Made by a program: the position numbers and the translations under genes
The notes under the pieces: model-generated
What the model was told of the DNA's origin: nothing
The model's input: only the letters and a program-made list of their open reading frames with translations
Database searches by the model: none
Source: Septoria linicola
Lineage: Eukaryota; Ascomycota; Dothideomycetes; Mycosphaerellales; Mycosphaerellaceae
Reading direction: 5' to 3'
NCBI GenBank assembly: GCA_024114885.1
Contig: CP099420.1
Span: 2,294,001 to 2,358,000 of the forward strand
Length of the DNA stretch: 64,000 nt
In this document: one piece after another, positions 36,201 to 48,787 of the stretch
Position numbering within the stretch: position 1 is the first letter of the stretch
How the letters are laid out: every line of letters starts with the position of its first letter

Positions 36201-36830
36201 AAAGAAGCTAACTAGATACCTAAGATCAAACCTAGACCTTGGTCTAAGATACTCAAGGAATAGTCAAGGCTACCTTACTAGATATATAGACTCTGACTAT
36301 ATAATGGACAAGACTAATAGAGTCTTAATCCTTGGATATATCTTCTTCCTTTATAGTGTACTAATCTCCTAGATAAGTAAGAAGCAGAAATCTGTAGCTA
36401 TATCTATAATAGAAGCTAAATACATAGCTATAGGAGTATATATAAAACAGTCATAGTTCCTTAGTACTCTTTTAAGAGAGCTTAGATACCTAGAGTTAGT
36501 AGGAGAATGTTCTTACTAACTAAGGATCCTTAGTAACTAGGAAACTGTTACTAGAATCAGGCCAATTTAGCTGAAAGGTAATAACCAAGCTACCCTTACT
36601 CTAGTCAAGGACTCACATGTTCATAATAAGTCTAAACATATTAATATCTCATACAATACTATAAGAAAGCTCTAGTAGAACAGACTTATCTCTATAGAAT
36701 ATATAAATATAAAAGAGATAGTAGCAGATAGTCTTACTAAGCTAAAGAATAGACTACAGTTTCAGGAGTTTATAAGGCAGCTCTACCTTATATAAGAGAT
36801 GTACAAAAGATAACTCCAAGCCTTGGAGCT
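33280..36830 (+). pseudogene. Copia pol relic (protease, integrase, RT, RNase H)
   Basis: In order on the plus strand: a protease-like start (LDSYTLSYIT, about 33,290), a GAG-pre-integrase-like region ending LVRGVLFISKILPL, integrase C-terminal core (YNSLQNRVVKRSIQTLEASI, about 34,180), reverse transcriptase (NNIFIESTLYKDIYI at about 35,540; YVDD read as YVNN at 35,779-35,790), and RNase H (SVAISIIEAKYIAI, about 36,390; DSLTKLKNRLQFQEF near 36,730). One stretch of 60 codons (36,190-36,372, MKALKKLTRYLRSNLDLGLR) is still open. The YVDD change is again Asp to Asn from TG to TA mutation. Inactive. Confidence 0.88.
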
Positions 36831-37457
36831 AAACTAAGAGGAGTCTAAAAGAAAGATTTTAGTTACTTAACTCCTCCTTAGTTAGACTTTACAAAGTCCC
36901 AAATGCCCTTACTAATATCAGACCTGTTACTAACTACAATATTACTATATAGCACCTAGCTGAACTAGACACCCCCTAAGGCCAAGTACTAGTTAATATT
37001 AAAGACCTCCTCTATAGCAGCTATTATCTCCTCTACTAGTATATAGTTACTCTACTCCCTAGCTTGATACAAGATCTCTACAGCTAAGAATAGTGCACCC
37101 TAAAGACTATTAGGGAACTAAGAAGCTATATAGAATATAACTAAGTAAGGGACTAGGCTATAAGGAATCTAGGGAGCTATTAGAATTAGCTATAAGAAAG
37201 GACAGGGGCAACTTACTAGATAGTCTATATCCTGAACAATCTACTCCTATATAAGAGAGGAGGAAGATCTTATAGAAGGTATTTCTTTTACCTTTTTATA
37301 GGAGATAGTAGTATAGAAAGTTTATTAGATTAACAGTTAGTGCTGTCTGGTTATTAGTCTAAAAAGCAAGTACTTGATAACTAATCAAGATTGGGACTAG
37401 CATTTGAGTACTACAGATGATCTATTGAAAGATCTGACTATATAGTATAAGTAGGAG

Positions 37458-37735
37458 TGTTAAGAATATATCCCAGATAGTTAGTCTAGATATAGACTTC
37501 TAAGTATAGTTCTAGATGCCTAAGGCATCCACCTAAGGCTTAGCAAGAGGTACATCTTGCTTCTCTCTCTTCTCTTCTTAGATAACTAACTCAATCAACT
37601 TTGTATTTAGTTCCTAGCATATTGCTACTATACTATATATATAAGTCAGTTCAAGATTAATCCCCTATTCTTCTTTACTACGCTATACCCTCCTTAACAT
37701 TATATAGTATCTATAAACGCTCTCCACTTTTAACA
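37458..37735 (+). repeat. 3' LTR of the copia element
   Basis: 278 bp, same ends as the 5' LTR. Preceded by a short purine run (AAGTAGGAG) as polypurine tract. Confidence 0.92.
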
Positions 37736-37945
37736 GACTACGGCTAAAGCTTAATTCGATACCGCCTACGCTATAGCTATAGATATTAAGGAGTAGGTAT
37801 TTAGCAAAGCTAGCTTTATAAGCGTAGATAGTAACTTAGAAGTATTAGTATCGAAGAAGAGAGAGGCTATTCCTAAAGAGATCTTTAAGGATATAGTAGA
37901 AGAGTAGCGTCTAGCGAATAATAATCGAATCTAAGAAAGTGTTTT
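37736..37945 (+). pseudogene. Extra 3' reading frame of gypsy copy 1, C-terminal part
   Basis: Resumes after the copia element with the second copy of GACTA and reads on (IFKDIVEEQRLANNNRI-like once a stop is read as Gln) to a stop near 37,932. The same sequence is continuous in copy 2 (63,393 to about 63,590). Confidence 0.75.
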
Positions 37946-37948
37946 TAG

Positions 37949-37973
37949 TAGTTATTATTAAAAAAGATAACTA
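37949..37973. repeat. 25-bp palindrome, site 4 of gypsy copy 1
   Basis: TAGTTATT...AGATAACTA, 25 bp, between the end of the extra reading frame and the 3' LTR. Confidence 0.7.
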
Positions 37974-38095
37974 TTTAATAGGCCTCTAATTAAAAGTTTA
38001 ATAGACTTTAATAGAAAAACTAGCTAGTTTTAAGTAATTCTAAGTAAGATCTATAAGTAGTTAGGTATCTAGTTAGATACTAAGGAAGGGAGGAT

Positions 38096-38374
38096 TAGTA
38101 AGGTAAAAGCCTACCTATATACTATACTTAGTACTTTTAGTATAAAAGTAAGATAGTAGCTCGTTTCTAAGATAGTAATATTTACTCTACTTAATTAATT
38201 TAATATCCTACGGTCCTAGTATAGGCTCTTAGTCTTAGGACTACTATTTTAAGCTCGTTACTACTAGTTAATTAACGTATTATAAGACTATTACTATCTA
38301 AATAGGTCTTGTTCTATAGCGACTACTCTTATACCTACCTAGAGAGTTAGTATTAGAGTAGTTATTATCTATTA
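38096..38374 (+). repeat. 3' LTR of gypsy copy 1
   Basis: 279 bp, preceded by the polypurine tract AAGGAAGGGAGGA and followed by GTAT, which matches the four bases before the 5' LTR. Confidence 0.88.
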
Positions 38375-40478
38375 GTATTAATATAGCTTTTATAGTATAA
38401 GACTTAAACTATAGTAAATAACTTTATAGAATAGGTTAGATAGTAGAAATATATTTAGAAAACTTTCTAAGCTTAAAAGCTTATATAGTAGATAAGGAAG
38501 ATTATATTTAATAAGAAGAAGTAAATATAATTAAGAAATAAGCTACTTTATATATCTAATAACTTATACTAAAACTACTAAGTTAGATTTAGAGTTAGAT
38601 CTAGTTTAGTATAGTTAGATTTATAAGCTATAGTTATAAAATATAAAAGGTATAAGCTATTATAAACTTACTAATAAGAAATAGATAGATATATAGGTTA
38701 TCTAAAAGATATCTTATAATAGCTATTTAGACTCTTAATTAGAATATCGTAGCTAGAGTACCTTATAGCCTAATTCTTAAAATAATCTATAGATAAATCT
38801 ATACTATATCTAGTATAGCGCTCCTCTTAGTAATCTCTTTCTAGCGTACTACTCTAAACCGCTCCTATTTAATTTTAAACTAATACTCTTTATATATAAT
38901 ACGTAATCTTTCTCGCTATTACTTAAGCTCGAAAGCTTCTTATTCTCTTTTAAGCTTTAGTCTTCGCTCTTCTAAAGCGATCTATTACTCTTCGATCTAG
39001 ATCCTTTTAACTTTAGTTTATATAGGGTAAGAGAGGCTAGAATTAATCGTTAGATTAATCGCTAGATCGTATAGGGTATACGTATATTATTAGTATAGAC
39101 TACTACTACTTTAATAGCGTTAACGATAAGGATAGTACTCTATATTTTCGAGAGCTTCGCTTCGATAGCGTATATAGACCTAACCGTAAGCTAGAAGAAC
39201 CTCTACGCTTTAATAGGGTTAAGATCCTTTATCTAGATAGATAGGTAGTTTCGAATCGAGTATCTAATATTTAGAATAAATAACTACTTAAGAGGCTATT
39301 CTATAGATTAGTCTCTAGATTATTCCCTTCTAAGTTTCTACTACCTCCTTCGCTACTATTATTATCTCTATAGTAAGCTTAGTAGTCGTTACTATCGTTA
39401 CTATTACTATCGTTACTATTACCTCTATCTTCGTTATTATTATTATTACTTTTACCTTCTTTACTAGCTACTATCCTAGTAGCTATTACTTTCTCTTATT
39501 AGCGTTTCTCTCGTCCTATATCTTAGATCTACTAAGCGACGATATCTTAAGACTAGTCCTCTAAACGTAATCTATACGCTTAGTAAGTAAAGTAAGTAAT
39601 AATATTCTATTTATCTACTTATTATAACCTAAGTCTAGTTTAGTAAAGGTAATAGATCTATAGATTAATTCTAGGATTTACCTACTATATAATCGCTAGT
39701 AGTAGATCTTATCGAATACCTATCTAGTACGATTTATTATAGAGCTACTTAATAGCGTTCGTATAGTTTCGAATACGTTCGTATATATACGTTAGTATCT
39801 ATATATTATACTTATTTAACCTAGTACGGATATACTCCTCTTACTTATAGTTCGCCTAAGCTACGTACTTATTACTCTAAGCTAGAAATATTAGATTAAT
39901 CCTAAGATTATTCTTAGGATTATTTACTTACTTAAGATAGTAGTAAGTTCTTCGTCGTAACGCTCTTCTAACGATATAAGAAGGATATTAAGTATTCTCT
40001 CTCCTCGACTATTATAGCCTAGATTACTAATTCTCTTAATTTACTCTATAGAGCGTTTAAGATAGATCCTATAGTAGATATAAATCTACTTTACTTACTA
40101 TCTCTAGGACCGTTAATTAACGTTAATAGATCGTAAGTATATACCGAATCCTATAATTAGGATTAGTTACGTAATTAATCTATAGAACGATCGATATACT
40201 CTTTAGCTACCTAGGGCCTATATTAATTATAACGCCTTAAAATCCTAAATAGTCTACTTAGAGATATACTTACTAAACCTCGTAGCTAGTCGCGATACTT
40301 AGTAGATAAAAGAGCCTTATATAAAGAGCGTAATATACCTCTATAGTCTCGCCTTCTATATATACGCGCGAGAGTAGATAGACTAATCTCTAGATTAGTC
40401 TATAGAGTAATCTAATAATTAATTATATATATTTATTCTATCTATAATTATTATTATTATAAAGATAGCCTTATTTAT
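38375..40478. repeat. RIP-degraded sequence of unknown class between gypsy copies 1 and 3
   Basis: The first 400 bp (to about 38,790) have almost no CG. The rest has CG and carries ATTAATC-type motifs like those in 8,160-10,574, so both flanks of copy 1 may be parts of one older repeat. A microsatellite-like stretch of TTACTATCG/TTATTA units lies at about 39,350-39,450. No protein domain recognised. Confidence 0.45.
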
Positions 40479-40758
40479 TAATAGATAATAACTACCCTAA
40501 TACTAACTCTCTAGGTAGGTATAAGAGTAGTCGCTATAGAACAAGACCTATTCGGATAGTAATAGTCTTATAATACGTTAATTAAATAGTAGTAACGAGC
40601 TTAAAATAGTAGCTCTAGGACTAAGAGCCTTATACTAGGACTATAGGATATTAAATTAATTAAGTAGAGTAAATATTACTATCTTAGAAACGAGCTACTA
40701 CCTTACTTTTATACTAAAACTACTAAGTATAGTATATAGGTAGGCCTTTACCTTACTA
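40479..40758 (-). repeat. 3' LTR of gypsy copy 3 (reverse)
   Basis: 280 bp, TAATAG...CCTTACTA on the plus strand, the complement of TAGTAAGG...CTATTA. Confidence 0.87.
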
Positions 40759-40880
40759 ATCCTTCCTTTCTTAGTATCTAACTAGATACCTAACTACTTA
40801 TAGATCTTACTTAGAATTACTTAAAACTAGCTAGTTATCCTATTAAAGTCTATTAAACTTTTAATTAGAGGCCTATTAAA

Positions 40881-40905
40881 TAGTTACCTTTTCTAATAAT
40901 AACTA
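40881..40905. repeat. 25-bp palindrome in gypsy copy 3 (equivalent of site 4)
   Basis: TAGTTACC...TAATAACTA, 25 bp, between the LTR and the extra reading frame. Confidence 0.65.
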
Positions 40906-43900
40906 TTAAAAACATCTTCTTAGATCTGATTATTATTCGCTAGACGCTACTCTTCTACTATATTCTTAGAGATTTCCTTAGAAACGGCCTCTCTTTTCTT
41001 TAATACTAATACTTCTAAGTTACTATCTATGTTTATAAAGCTAGCTTCGCTAAATACCTACTCTTTAATATCTATAGCTATAGTATAGGTAGTATCGAAT
41101 TAAGCTTTAGCTATATTCTACTATTTAGCTATATAGACCTTAAACTTCTTCTTACTTATACTAAAGAGCTTCTTTATTTCTATACTTACTACCTAATCCG
41201 CCTATAGAACTCGGTCTACTAAAGTATTAGAAATCGGGCCTAGGCTAGTTAGAAGTATCTTAGTAGCGAAGGGTTTTATTACTCGTATAGGGTATATAGT
41301 ACTAGAAGCTATAAAGAGTATCTACTTATAGTAGAGATATACGCTATAGATCGTAGAAACGTTAACGTAGTTACTATTAGATAGCTTATCTAACGTTCGA
41401 CTATTAGAGTAGGCTAGAAATACTATTAGAATTATATAATACTTTTCGCTTATACGAGTATACTACTAAGGGATATAGAGGTACGAAATAACTAGCGAGC
41501 CTATATTAGTATAAGGATTCTTCTAACTAAGCTTAAGATTAGCTTTTATTTCGTTAGTAATTACTAGAGATATAGTCTCGACGAAACCTATATTATAGCT
41601 TTACTTATTAGAGATAATACGCCTCGCTAGCTACTTTACCTTCTTAGGATTAAAGAGCCTATTACTAATCGTATCTAAGGTTAGTAAAAGTCGTCCTCTA
41701 TCGCTAGTATCGTCTAGAGAGATCGTAAATTAAACCTAGTTAAGCCTTTTCTTCTTAAGTAGTATATTCTCGTTTAAGGCGATATACTAGAAGCTATTAA
41801 GGTAGTTAGAACTAGCCTTATCGTCGAAGATATAAAAGGTAGTAGATAGGTAGGCTACGTACTTAACGGTCGTATATAGAGTAGTAACTAGCTAGTATAG
41901 CTATAGTAAAAGATATTAGCGAAGAAGCTATTAGGATAGCGAGTACTATATACTACGAGACTAACTATACTAACTAATAGCTATATTATACTATCGATAT
42001 ACTATAAACTTATACTATATAGCTTCGAGTAAAGAGTCTAGAATCTAAAATAGGCCTCTAGTAGAAAGAGAATAAAAGAGGAAGCTATAATTAGTCTAGG
42101 TACCCTTATTACTATCGTAGTCTAAGAGCGCCTAAGCTCTCTAATAGACGTTAGAAGTAACCTTTAAGTCTACTTCGGTTACTACGAACTAAAAAGGTCT
42201 AAGATAGCTTCTACCTACCTTACGTATTAGAGCGTTAATATCGTTCTCTAGTTTCTAAGTATTAGTACTCTTCTTATTATAATAAGAGCGTCCTACTAGC
42301 TTAGAGAAGAAGGTATTCGCTTCTAGCTTAAACTACGTCCGATTTTAAGTATTCTAGACGATAAGAGCTTAGAGATTAGCTATACTACCTATCTAAATAA
42401 TACGCTAGTAGAGAGTATATATTATATTAGCCGTCTTTAGTAGCTTTAAACCTATAGTATTATCTATCTTAGCTATATATTCTTTATAAAGAAGCTAGCT
42501 AAGGTATAGAAGAATATTAATTAAAGCGTAGCTCTTAGCTACTTTCTTCTTCTCCTAGACGTTATCGACTTCTTTAAGAGCTCTACTAACGATTATATAG
42601 TAGTAGACTTTAGAGGTAATACTATCCTTTATATAAGCCTAGTAACGTAGATTAGGCTCTAAGTCGCTCTCTAGCTTAATTCTACTATTATCTTCTAGTA
42701 CGATTAGCGATAGGCGTTATAGACCTAGTAGCGGCTCTATTATAGGTAAAACTTAGTCTTATATAGGATCGCTATTACCTAAAGTACTTAGTATAAGAGA
42801 AGTTTCGATCGAGTTAATAATAGTTTCTCTAGCGCGAATTCTAGTAAGCCTTCTACTCTTATAGAAGATAGGCGTAGGCTTCTTCGTAGAGCTTAGCGTT
42901 AACTTCTCTAACTAAGCTTTTAGCCTCTATATAGTACTAGGCGATATAGTATCTCTAAGGCGAGGCTTCGAGGTCGTAAGTAAACTACCTTCTTCTTCTC
43001 TTTCTTAATTAGAGTTTCGAGTAGAACTAGATAAGGATAGGCTCTTAGGCGTAGAGGAAGAGAGTCGTCTATTAGGTCTTAGGTTTCTAAGAAAAGGTAA
43101 TAGTCTATAGGATATTAAGAGCTGTCTTTCTACTATTAGAAATACGTAGGTCGGTTCTTTAAAAGCTTCTTCTTTAGTAAACTTAACTATAAATCTATAC
43201 TAATTAAGTCTATAGCTCGCTTCTAGGTATACTTCTCTTATCTTATAGCTAAATATATCGACTTACGAGAGCTCTACCTTAAACTTGTTCTAGTAGCGTC
43301 TCCTATCTAAGTTCGTATTAATAAAGCCTAAGCCTTACGAGCTAGGAGTCTTCTTACTTCTCTATAGCTAAAAATACTAGCTACGAGAGAATATATTCGC
43401 TACTTACTAATAGAAACGATCTTACTTTTACTACGCTAAGAAAACCTAGTCTTTAGACTCGCTTTCTTTAAAAATACCTTTATATTTATTTAACTATTAA
43501 TGAAGGTTCCTAAGTATCTCTTTATTATATAAGACTTAGTTAAGGAAAAAGAAGTTCTACTCGTACCTAAACTCTATACGTAGCTACTATTAGATTAAGT
43601 TTCTCTTTTTTACTAAGTCTTAGCCTTCTTAGCGTATCTTCTTTATATTATCGCGCTTTACGCTCTACGTATTAAGGTACTTTAGTAAAATCTTAGCTAA
43701 GAGGCGTTTAAAGAAGTTAAATATACTGATCTTTATTCTATTATTCGCTTCCTTAACTTACTTAAGTACTAAGTCGATACTCTTCTCTTATTCTTATAGC
43801 GTCTCTAGTAATAAAATAGCTTTAGTAGCGTTATTAAGGTTTATTATACTAGTAAGAAGTCTACTTAAGGCCTAGAAACTAATAAGAGAGCCTTCGCGAT

Positions 43901-44447
43901 TAGTATAAGCGAGCGCTATATCTTATATAGAACTTAAAGAAGCTATTTTTTATCTTTTCTTTAAGGAATCTTATCTAGATAGTTCTTATATTAGGCTTCG
44001 AATAGATAAGGTAGAAGACGAAAGCGCTAGTCTTAATAGCTTAGGTATTAAAGAACGCTAGAAAGGGGAAGTCTTATTCTTTATACGCGATAGAGAAAGA
44101 GAATGTCTTTAAATAATCGTATTAGTAGCTTAGAGCGATATAAGGCGCGTAACTAGTAATAAGTAACTTAAATAGCGAGGAGGGTCGAGCGCGTAACCGG
44201 TTATAGAGTTTTCTATTATATTAGTTACTACTTATATATATAAATAGCTATATAGCGTTACTAGGTAGTAATAAAAGATAAGAATCGAACTTAATAGAAG
44301 TAAAGCTCTATAGTAACTAATTAATAGTTAATAAGGAAGAAGAGATCGTTTAGAGCGTAAAAGTAGTCTAATTATATACCTTATCGTAGTAGCGTAACTA
44401 CTATTAGGATTAGAGGTCTATACGTAAGGCTTAGTTACGTAAGGTTT

Positions 44448-44472
44448 TAGTTATCGTTTAAAAAGATAACTA
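44448..44472. repeat. 25-bp palindrome in gypsy copy 3 (equivalent of site 3)
   Basis: TAGTTATCG...AGATAACTA, 25 bp, nearly perfect inverted repeat between the extra reading frame and the pol spacer. Confidence 0.75.
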
Positions 44473-47400
44473 AAAGTTTATTTTACCTTAATACTTCTAT
44501 AGCTATCGTATACTACTAACGCTACTACTAACTACTATAGTATATACCTTACTATCGCTAATAAGGACTAAGACTTAGATACTATCGTCGTTACTCTTAC
44601 TAACTTAAAAGAGCCTTATTTTTCGTATACTTAGTCGACTTACTAGATCGCGCTTTCTATATCGTAAGAGACTACTAGCGCTATAATTAATAGCTAGAAA
44701 GGAGCTATTAGAGCCGTTATTACTAAGGATTTAAGCTTCTCTACTTTTATATAGGCCGAAAACCTTAAACTTTAAGAATTCTCTATTAGAAACTAATATT
44801 TTTAGCGATTTCTTTAGTTAGACGAAAATTAGTAGTAAAAAGACCTTTAGGACAGATAATTATTATCTTACTTCGCTAATTAGTAATAGAAAAAGGCTCT
44901 AGGAAGGTAGATTATAGTACTAACCTTAGAAATCGCTAATAGAAAAAAGCTTTAAGAGTATAGATCTAGCTTAGATTTTTAAGACCTAGTAGTAGAAAGT
45001 AGCTTAGGATAGCTAACTTTTATAGTAATAGTAGGCTTAGGACTTAGAAAAAGGAGTAGGATAGTAGATTAACTAGTAGATATAGAATCTATACTTAAAA
45101 GTTAAACTTAAGAGAGTAACTAGCTATATAGATACTTATCTTAGCTATAGAAAATAGCGTCGAGACAGTTAGGATTAGCTAGATTTCTACTAATCTAGTA
45201 AAAGAGAAGCTTAAGAGGCTTAGATTAGAGCTCGATAGTAGCTCTAGGAATAAAAGAAGTACTTAGAATAGCTAAGATTTAGCTAGATTTATACTAGTCT
45301 AGTAAATTATAAGCTTAGAAAGCTCTAATTAGAGCTTAATAGTAGCTTTAGGACTAAGAGAAGCGCTCGAGAAAGTTAGATTAGAGCTTAATAGTAGCTC
45401 TAGGAACGAAAGAAGTATTTAAAATAGTATAATCTTAGAAAGATTAGCCTTTTTTATAGTAGAGGCTAGGCTTTAGTAGCTAGATCTTAGCTTATACCTC
45501 TAATTAAGTATCGTCTATCGAATTTCTAAATCTTTAGCTCTACTAGGCTAGTTTTAGCCTTTAGCTTACTAAGTCTTCTATTTCTTCTTTAAGCTCTATT
45601 AGTAGCTAGCGTATATAACTCTCTCTTTCTTCTTAAGTTATTACTAATAGCTTACTAATAAAGATCTATAGATACTTATACCTAGATAGAAGGCCTAGTT
45701 CTATAACCTTCTCTATCGGTAGTAGTACTTCTTCTAGTTTAACCTAATCTAGAACTAGCTTTAGGTTTTTTTATAGAAAGGTATATTTCTTAAGGTCTAT
45801 TCTTTTATAGATATACTTCTACTTAGAGCTATCTAGTTCCTTAAGCTTATACGATATACCTCTTTATAATACTTTAGATATTCTAAAAGGGCCTTCTTAC
45901 CTAAACGTAAGCTTATAGAAGAAGCTAGTTTTTAACTTAGAGCGGTATACTAATACGAGATCTCTTTCCTTTAGTATAGTAAGGTCTATATAGAGATATT
46001 TATCGAAGTACGCCTTATTCTATTCTTAGAGACGCTATTAACGTAGTCGTCCTTCTTCTATAGTCGTTTCTATAGCTTCTAGAGCTTAAGCTCTAATCGT
46101 AAGAAGCTCTACTCTAGTCTTAACCTTACTCTAATCTATAATCTAGAAGATATAGTATTCTAGCTCGATTAGTAGTACTATATTACGCCTAATTATTACC
46201 TCTAATAGTATTAGGCTAGTAGTAGAGACTATTATTATTCTCTCTATCTATAGTACTACTAGAATATAGTTATAAATAGTATAAAGGCTACTATTAGAGA
46301 GCTTTAAATAAGCGTCTAATATTGTCTTATAGCTAACTTTAACGATAGCGTTAGACTAAGAGTAGTATAGCGAAATATTAATACGTTTAATACTATACGA
46401 TAGTAGTAGCTTCTCTATATTACTAAGGTTAGTCTTATAGTTATCGAGGATAACTTCTATAGTAGTACTCTACTAGTAAAAGATCTCTTCCTATATAAAC
46501 CTTACTATCTATACTAAGGAGATACTCTTTACTAGGTACTAGAATATATATACTTCTAGCTAGCGCGATAGAGATTCGCGTATAACTATTAACGAATAGT
46601 TCTTCGAGATATATAAGCTATCGATATACTACCTCTAGCTAACTATAACTTAGAGTAGGATCTATAGTTCTCTAGATACCTATCTCTTATAGCGAAGGCT
46701 ATAAATAGTATATTATCGAATAGCGAGTAAGATTTAAGCCTAAACTCTATCCTACTACTATCGTTTCTAGATAAGATTATATATCTATTTAGCGCTATAG
46801 TAACTATTCTTATAATAGTATACCTTAATAATATAAGCTCGCGCTTTAGGTTTATTAATAACTCGCTATAGAGGTCTAGCTACTCGCTCTTAGCGCTAGA
46901 GCTAGTTATTCTTAATATAAAATAGCTAATACTTCTTCTTTAACTACTTATATTTATTATTAGAAACTCTCTTAGGTCTTTATATTCGTATAAGTACGAA
47001 AGCGATATTTATTAACTCTTAAGAGTAGATCCTATTAATTATAGATAGCTCGCCTTAAATTACCTATATAGAGAAAGCGTTAACGTAAAAGATATCGAAG
47101 AATTACTTATTAATTATTAAATCTACGTCTTCTTCCTATTCTATAGCCTCTATATCTTTAGGTATAGTAGGCTTTCTCGATAAAGAATCTAGAGCTATAT
47201 ACTTCTTACTAGGAATATATATAACGTTAAAGTCGAAGAGGTAGATCTATACTAGCTAGCGCGTTATTACTATATTCGGTAAATTAGAGGTAGTCTTATT
47301 AAGCTAGTAAATAAGAGTATTTATATTAATCTCTAGCTAAAAGTATACTCTAAATAACTATAGTTTTAGCTTCTTTAATACCTTTAGTATACTAAGGTAT

Positions 47401-48787
47401 TCGCGCTTTCTAGTATTATACTTAACCTCTACTAGGTTAAATAAGCTAGACTTATATCGGACTAGATAGTAGAGAAGTAGCTCGTCTCGATTATATTAGG
47501 AAAGCGTATATTCTTAACCTTTACTACTTAAATCTACGTCTACGATAATAAGTCCTACTCCTTCTCTATAGTTAAGAGTAACTAGGGCTAGAGCTAAAAC
47601 TAGTACCTTTAAGACGACGTCTTTAGCTAGTTAGTATTCGGTAGTCTATTAAAACTTAGTATCCTTCTATAAGAGTTTAAATAGTAGAGTAAGGATAATC
47701 GTAAAACCTTTAACCTAGACGTAGTAGTACGTAACTACGCTAAGGAAGATTTAAACCTCTTTCTAATTCTCTAAAGTCGGCTATTTCTTAATCTTCGCTA
47801 CTCTTATAAAGTCTAGATAGCGACTATTAATACTAGTAAGGTAACTAACGATTACTAACTATTCGTAATTAAGCTATAGCTTATTAAAAGCTATAGTTAT
47901 ATTAGCTCGTTCTATATTATAGAGAACGTCGTCTATAGCTATAATATATTTAATAACGTAATAGTAGAGGCTAGGTTTAACCTCTTTACTATCGTACTTC
48001 GTCTTAAGCCTTTTAATACTAATATTATTAAGGAACGGCTATACCTTATACGAGATATACTTTATAAGTACTTAGTTAATAATACGAACGAACTAGGTAA
48101 TAGAATTTATAGCTCCTTATAGTAACGTAGTCTACTATAATAGGCCTAGTAGTAAATTAAAGCCTATAAGGTCTCTATAGGATTTATCGAGTAGAATTTA
48201 GTTATATCTAGAGAAGATATTAACTAACGAGGCTAGCGCGTAACTAGTAAAGTCCTTAGAGAAACCCTTAGCGTTAGGTAGTAAGTTCGAATCTCTTATA
48301 GTAACTTAATTAAACTTCTAAGCTACGTTAATTAACTAATACTTCTTTAGCTTACCTACCTCCGTCTTCTTACTAATAAAGAAGTATAGATTTCGATAGG
48401 TACTATAGTATAGCTTAAGAGTTCTAGCTTAGATTCGTTATCTTAATATATCTTCTATAATATATCGTAGAGATAGGTTTAGCTTAAAGCCTAGATACTA
48501 CTATAGCTCGTAAAGAACTATCTAAATCTTCTATAGTAGAGTAATATTAGAATTAATTTAGCCTAAATATATAAAGTCCTATATAAAGATAGCTTCTCGA
48601 TTCCTTAGTATATAGTATAATAAATCTAGCTTCTTTAGTAGTAGTTCTATACTAGGTTTAAACTTTATAAGCCGTTTAGGTATAAGCTATAATCTAGGCT
48701 CGATCGCTAAGAATCTCTTAGTTAGGTACTTACTATCGTAAGATCTAGTACTAGGTAGTATAGCTACTTCCTTTTTAATATAAGTCT

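Larger units (their letters stand above)
31437..37735 (+). mobile_element. Ty1/copia LTR retrotransposon, nested in gypsy copy 1
   Basis: 6,299 bp with 278-bp LTRs (31,437-31,714 and 37,458-37,735), ends TGTTAA...TTAACA, and a 5-bp duplication GACTA (31,432-31,436 and 37,736-37,740). The empty site is present once in copy 2 (63,388-63,392). It is much less mutated than its host: CA and TG are common. By eye its LTRs differ at about 17 positions, all transitions. The domain order gag, zinc knuckle, integrase, reverse transcriptase, RNase H is the copia order. All long frames are interrupted. Confidence 0.93.
10575..38374 (+). mobile_element. Gypsy copy 1: 13.2 kb Ty3/gypsy LTR retrotransposon with two nested insertions
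   Basis: Bounded by LTRs at 10,575-10,853 and 38,096-38,374 (279 bp each) starting TAGTAAGG and ending CTATTA, which are RIP forms of a TG...CA terminus. GTAT flanks both outer ends (10,571-10,574 and 38,375-38,378), a probable 4-bp target duplication. Removing the hAT element with its 8-bp duplication and the copia element with its 5-bp duplication leaves about 13,240 bp, matching copy 2 (about 13.2 kb). Internal order: gag, protease, RT-RNase H-integrase, a 1.4 kb spacer, an extra long reading frame, polypurine tract (AAGGAAGGGAGGA), 3' LTR. All frames are broken by TAA/TAG. Confidence 0.9.
40479..48787 (-). mobile_element. Gypsy copy 3: inverted, 5'-truncated copy
   Basis: Reverse complement of copies 1 and 2. 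The 3' LTR is at 40,479-40,758, then the polypurine tract, extra reading frame (about 40,940-44,100), spacer with repeats, integrase, RNase H and reverse transcriptase, breaking off near 48,787 at the position equal to about 15,495 in copy 1. The 5' LTR, gag and protease are missing. The hAT site (about 41,213-41,227) and copia site (about 41,113-41,120) are uninterrupted. Heavily RIP-mutated. No matching target duplication because one end is lost. Confidence 0.88.

Noticed and set aside
36190..36372. 60-codon open frame as a separate gene
   Set aside because: It is the RNase H-proximal part of the copia pol relic between two stops.
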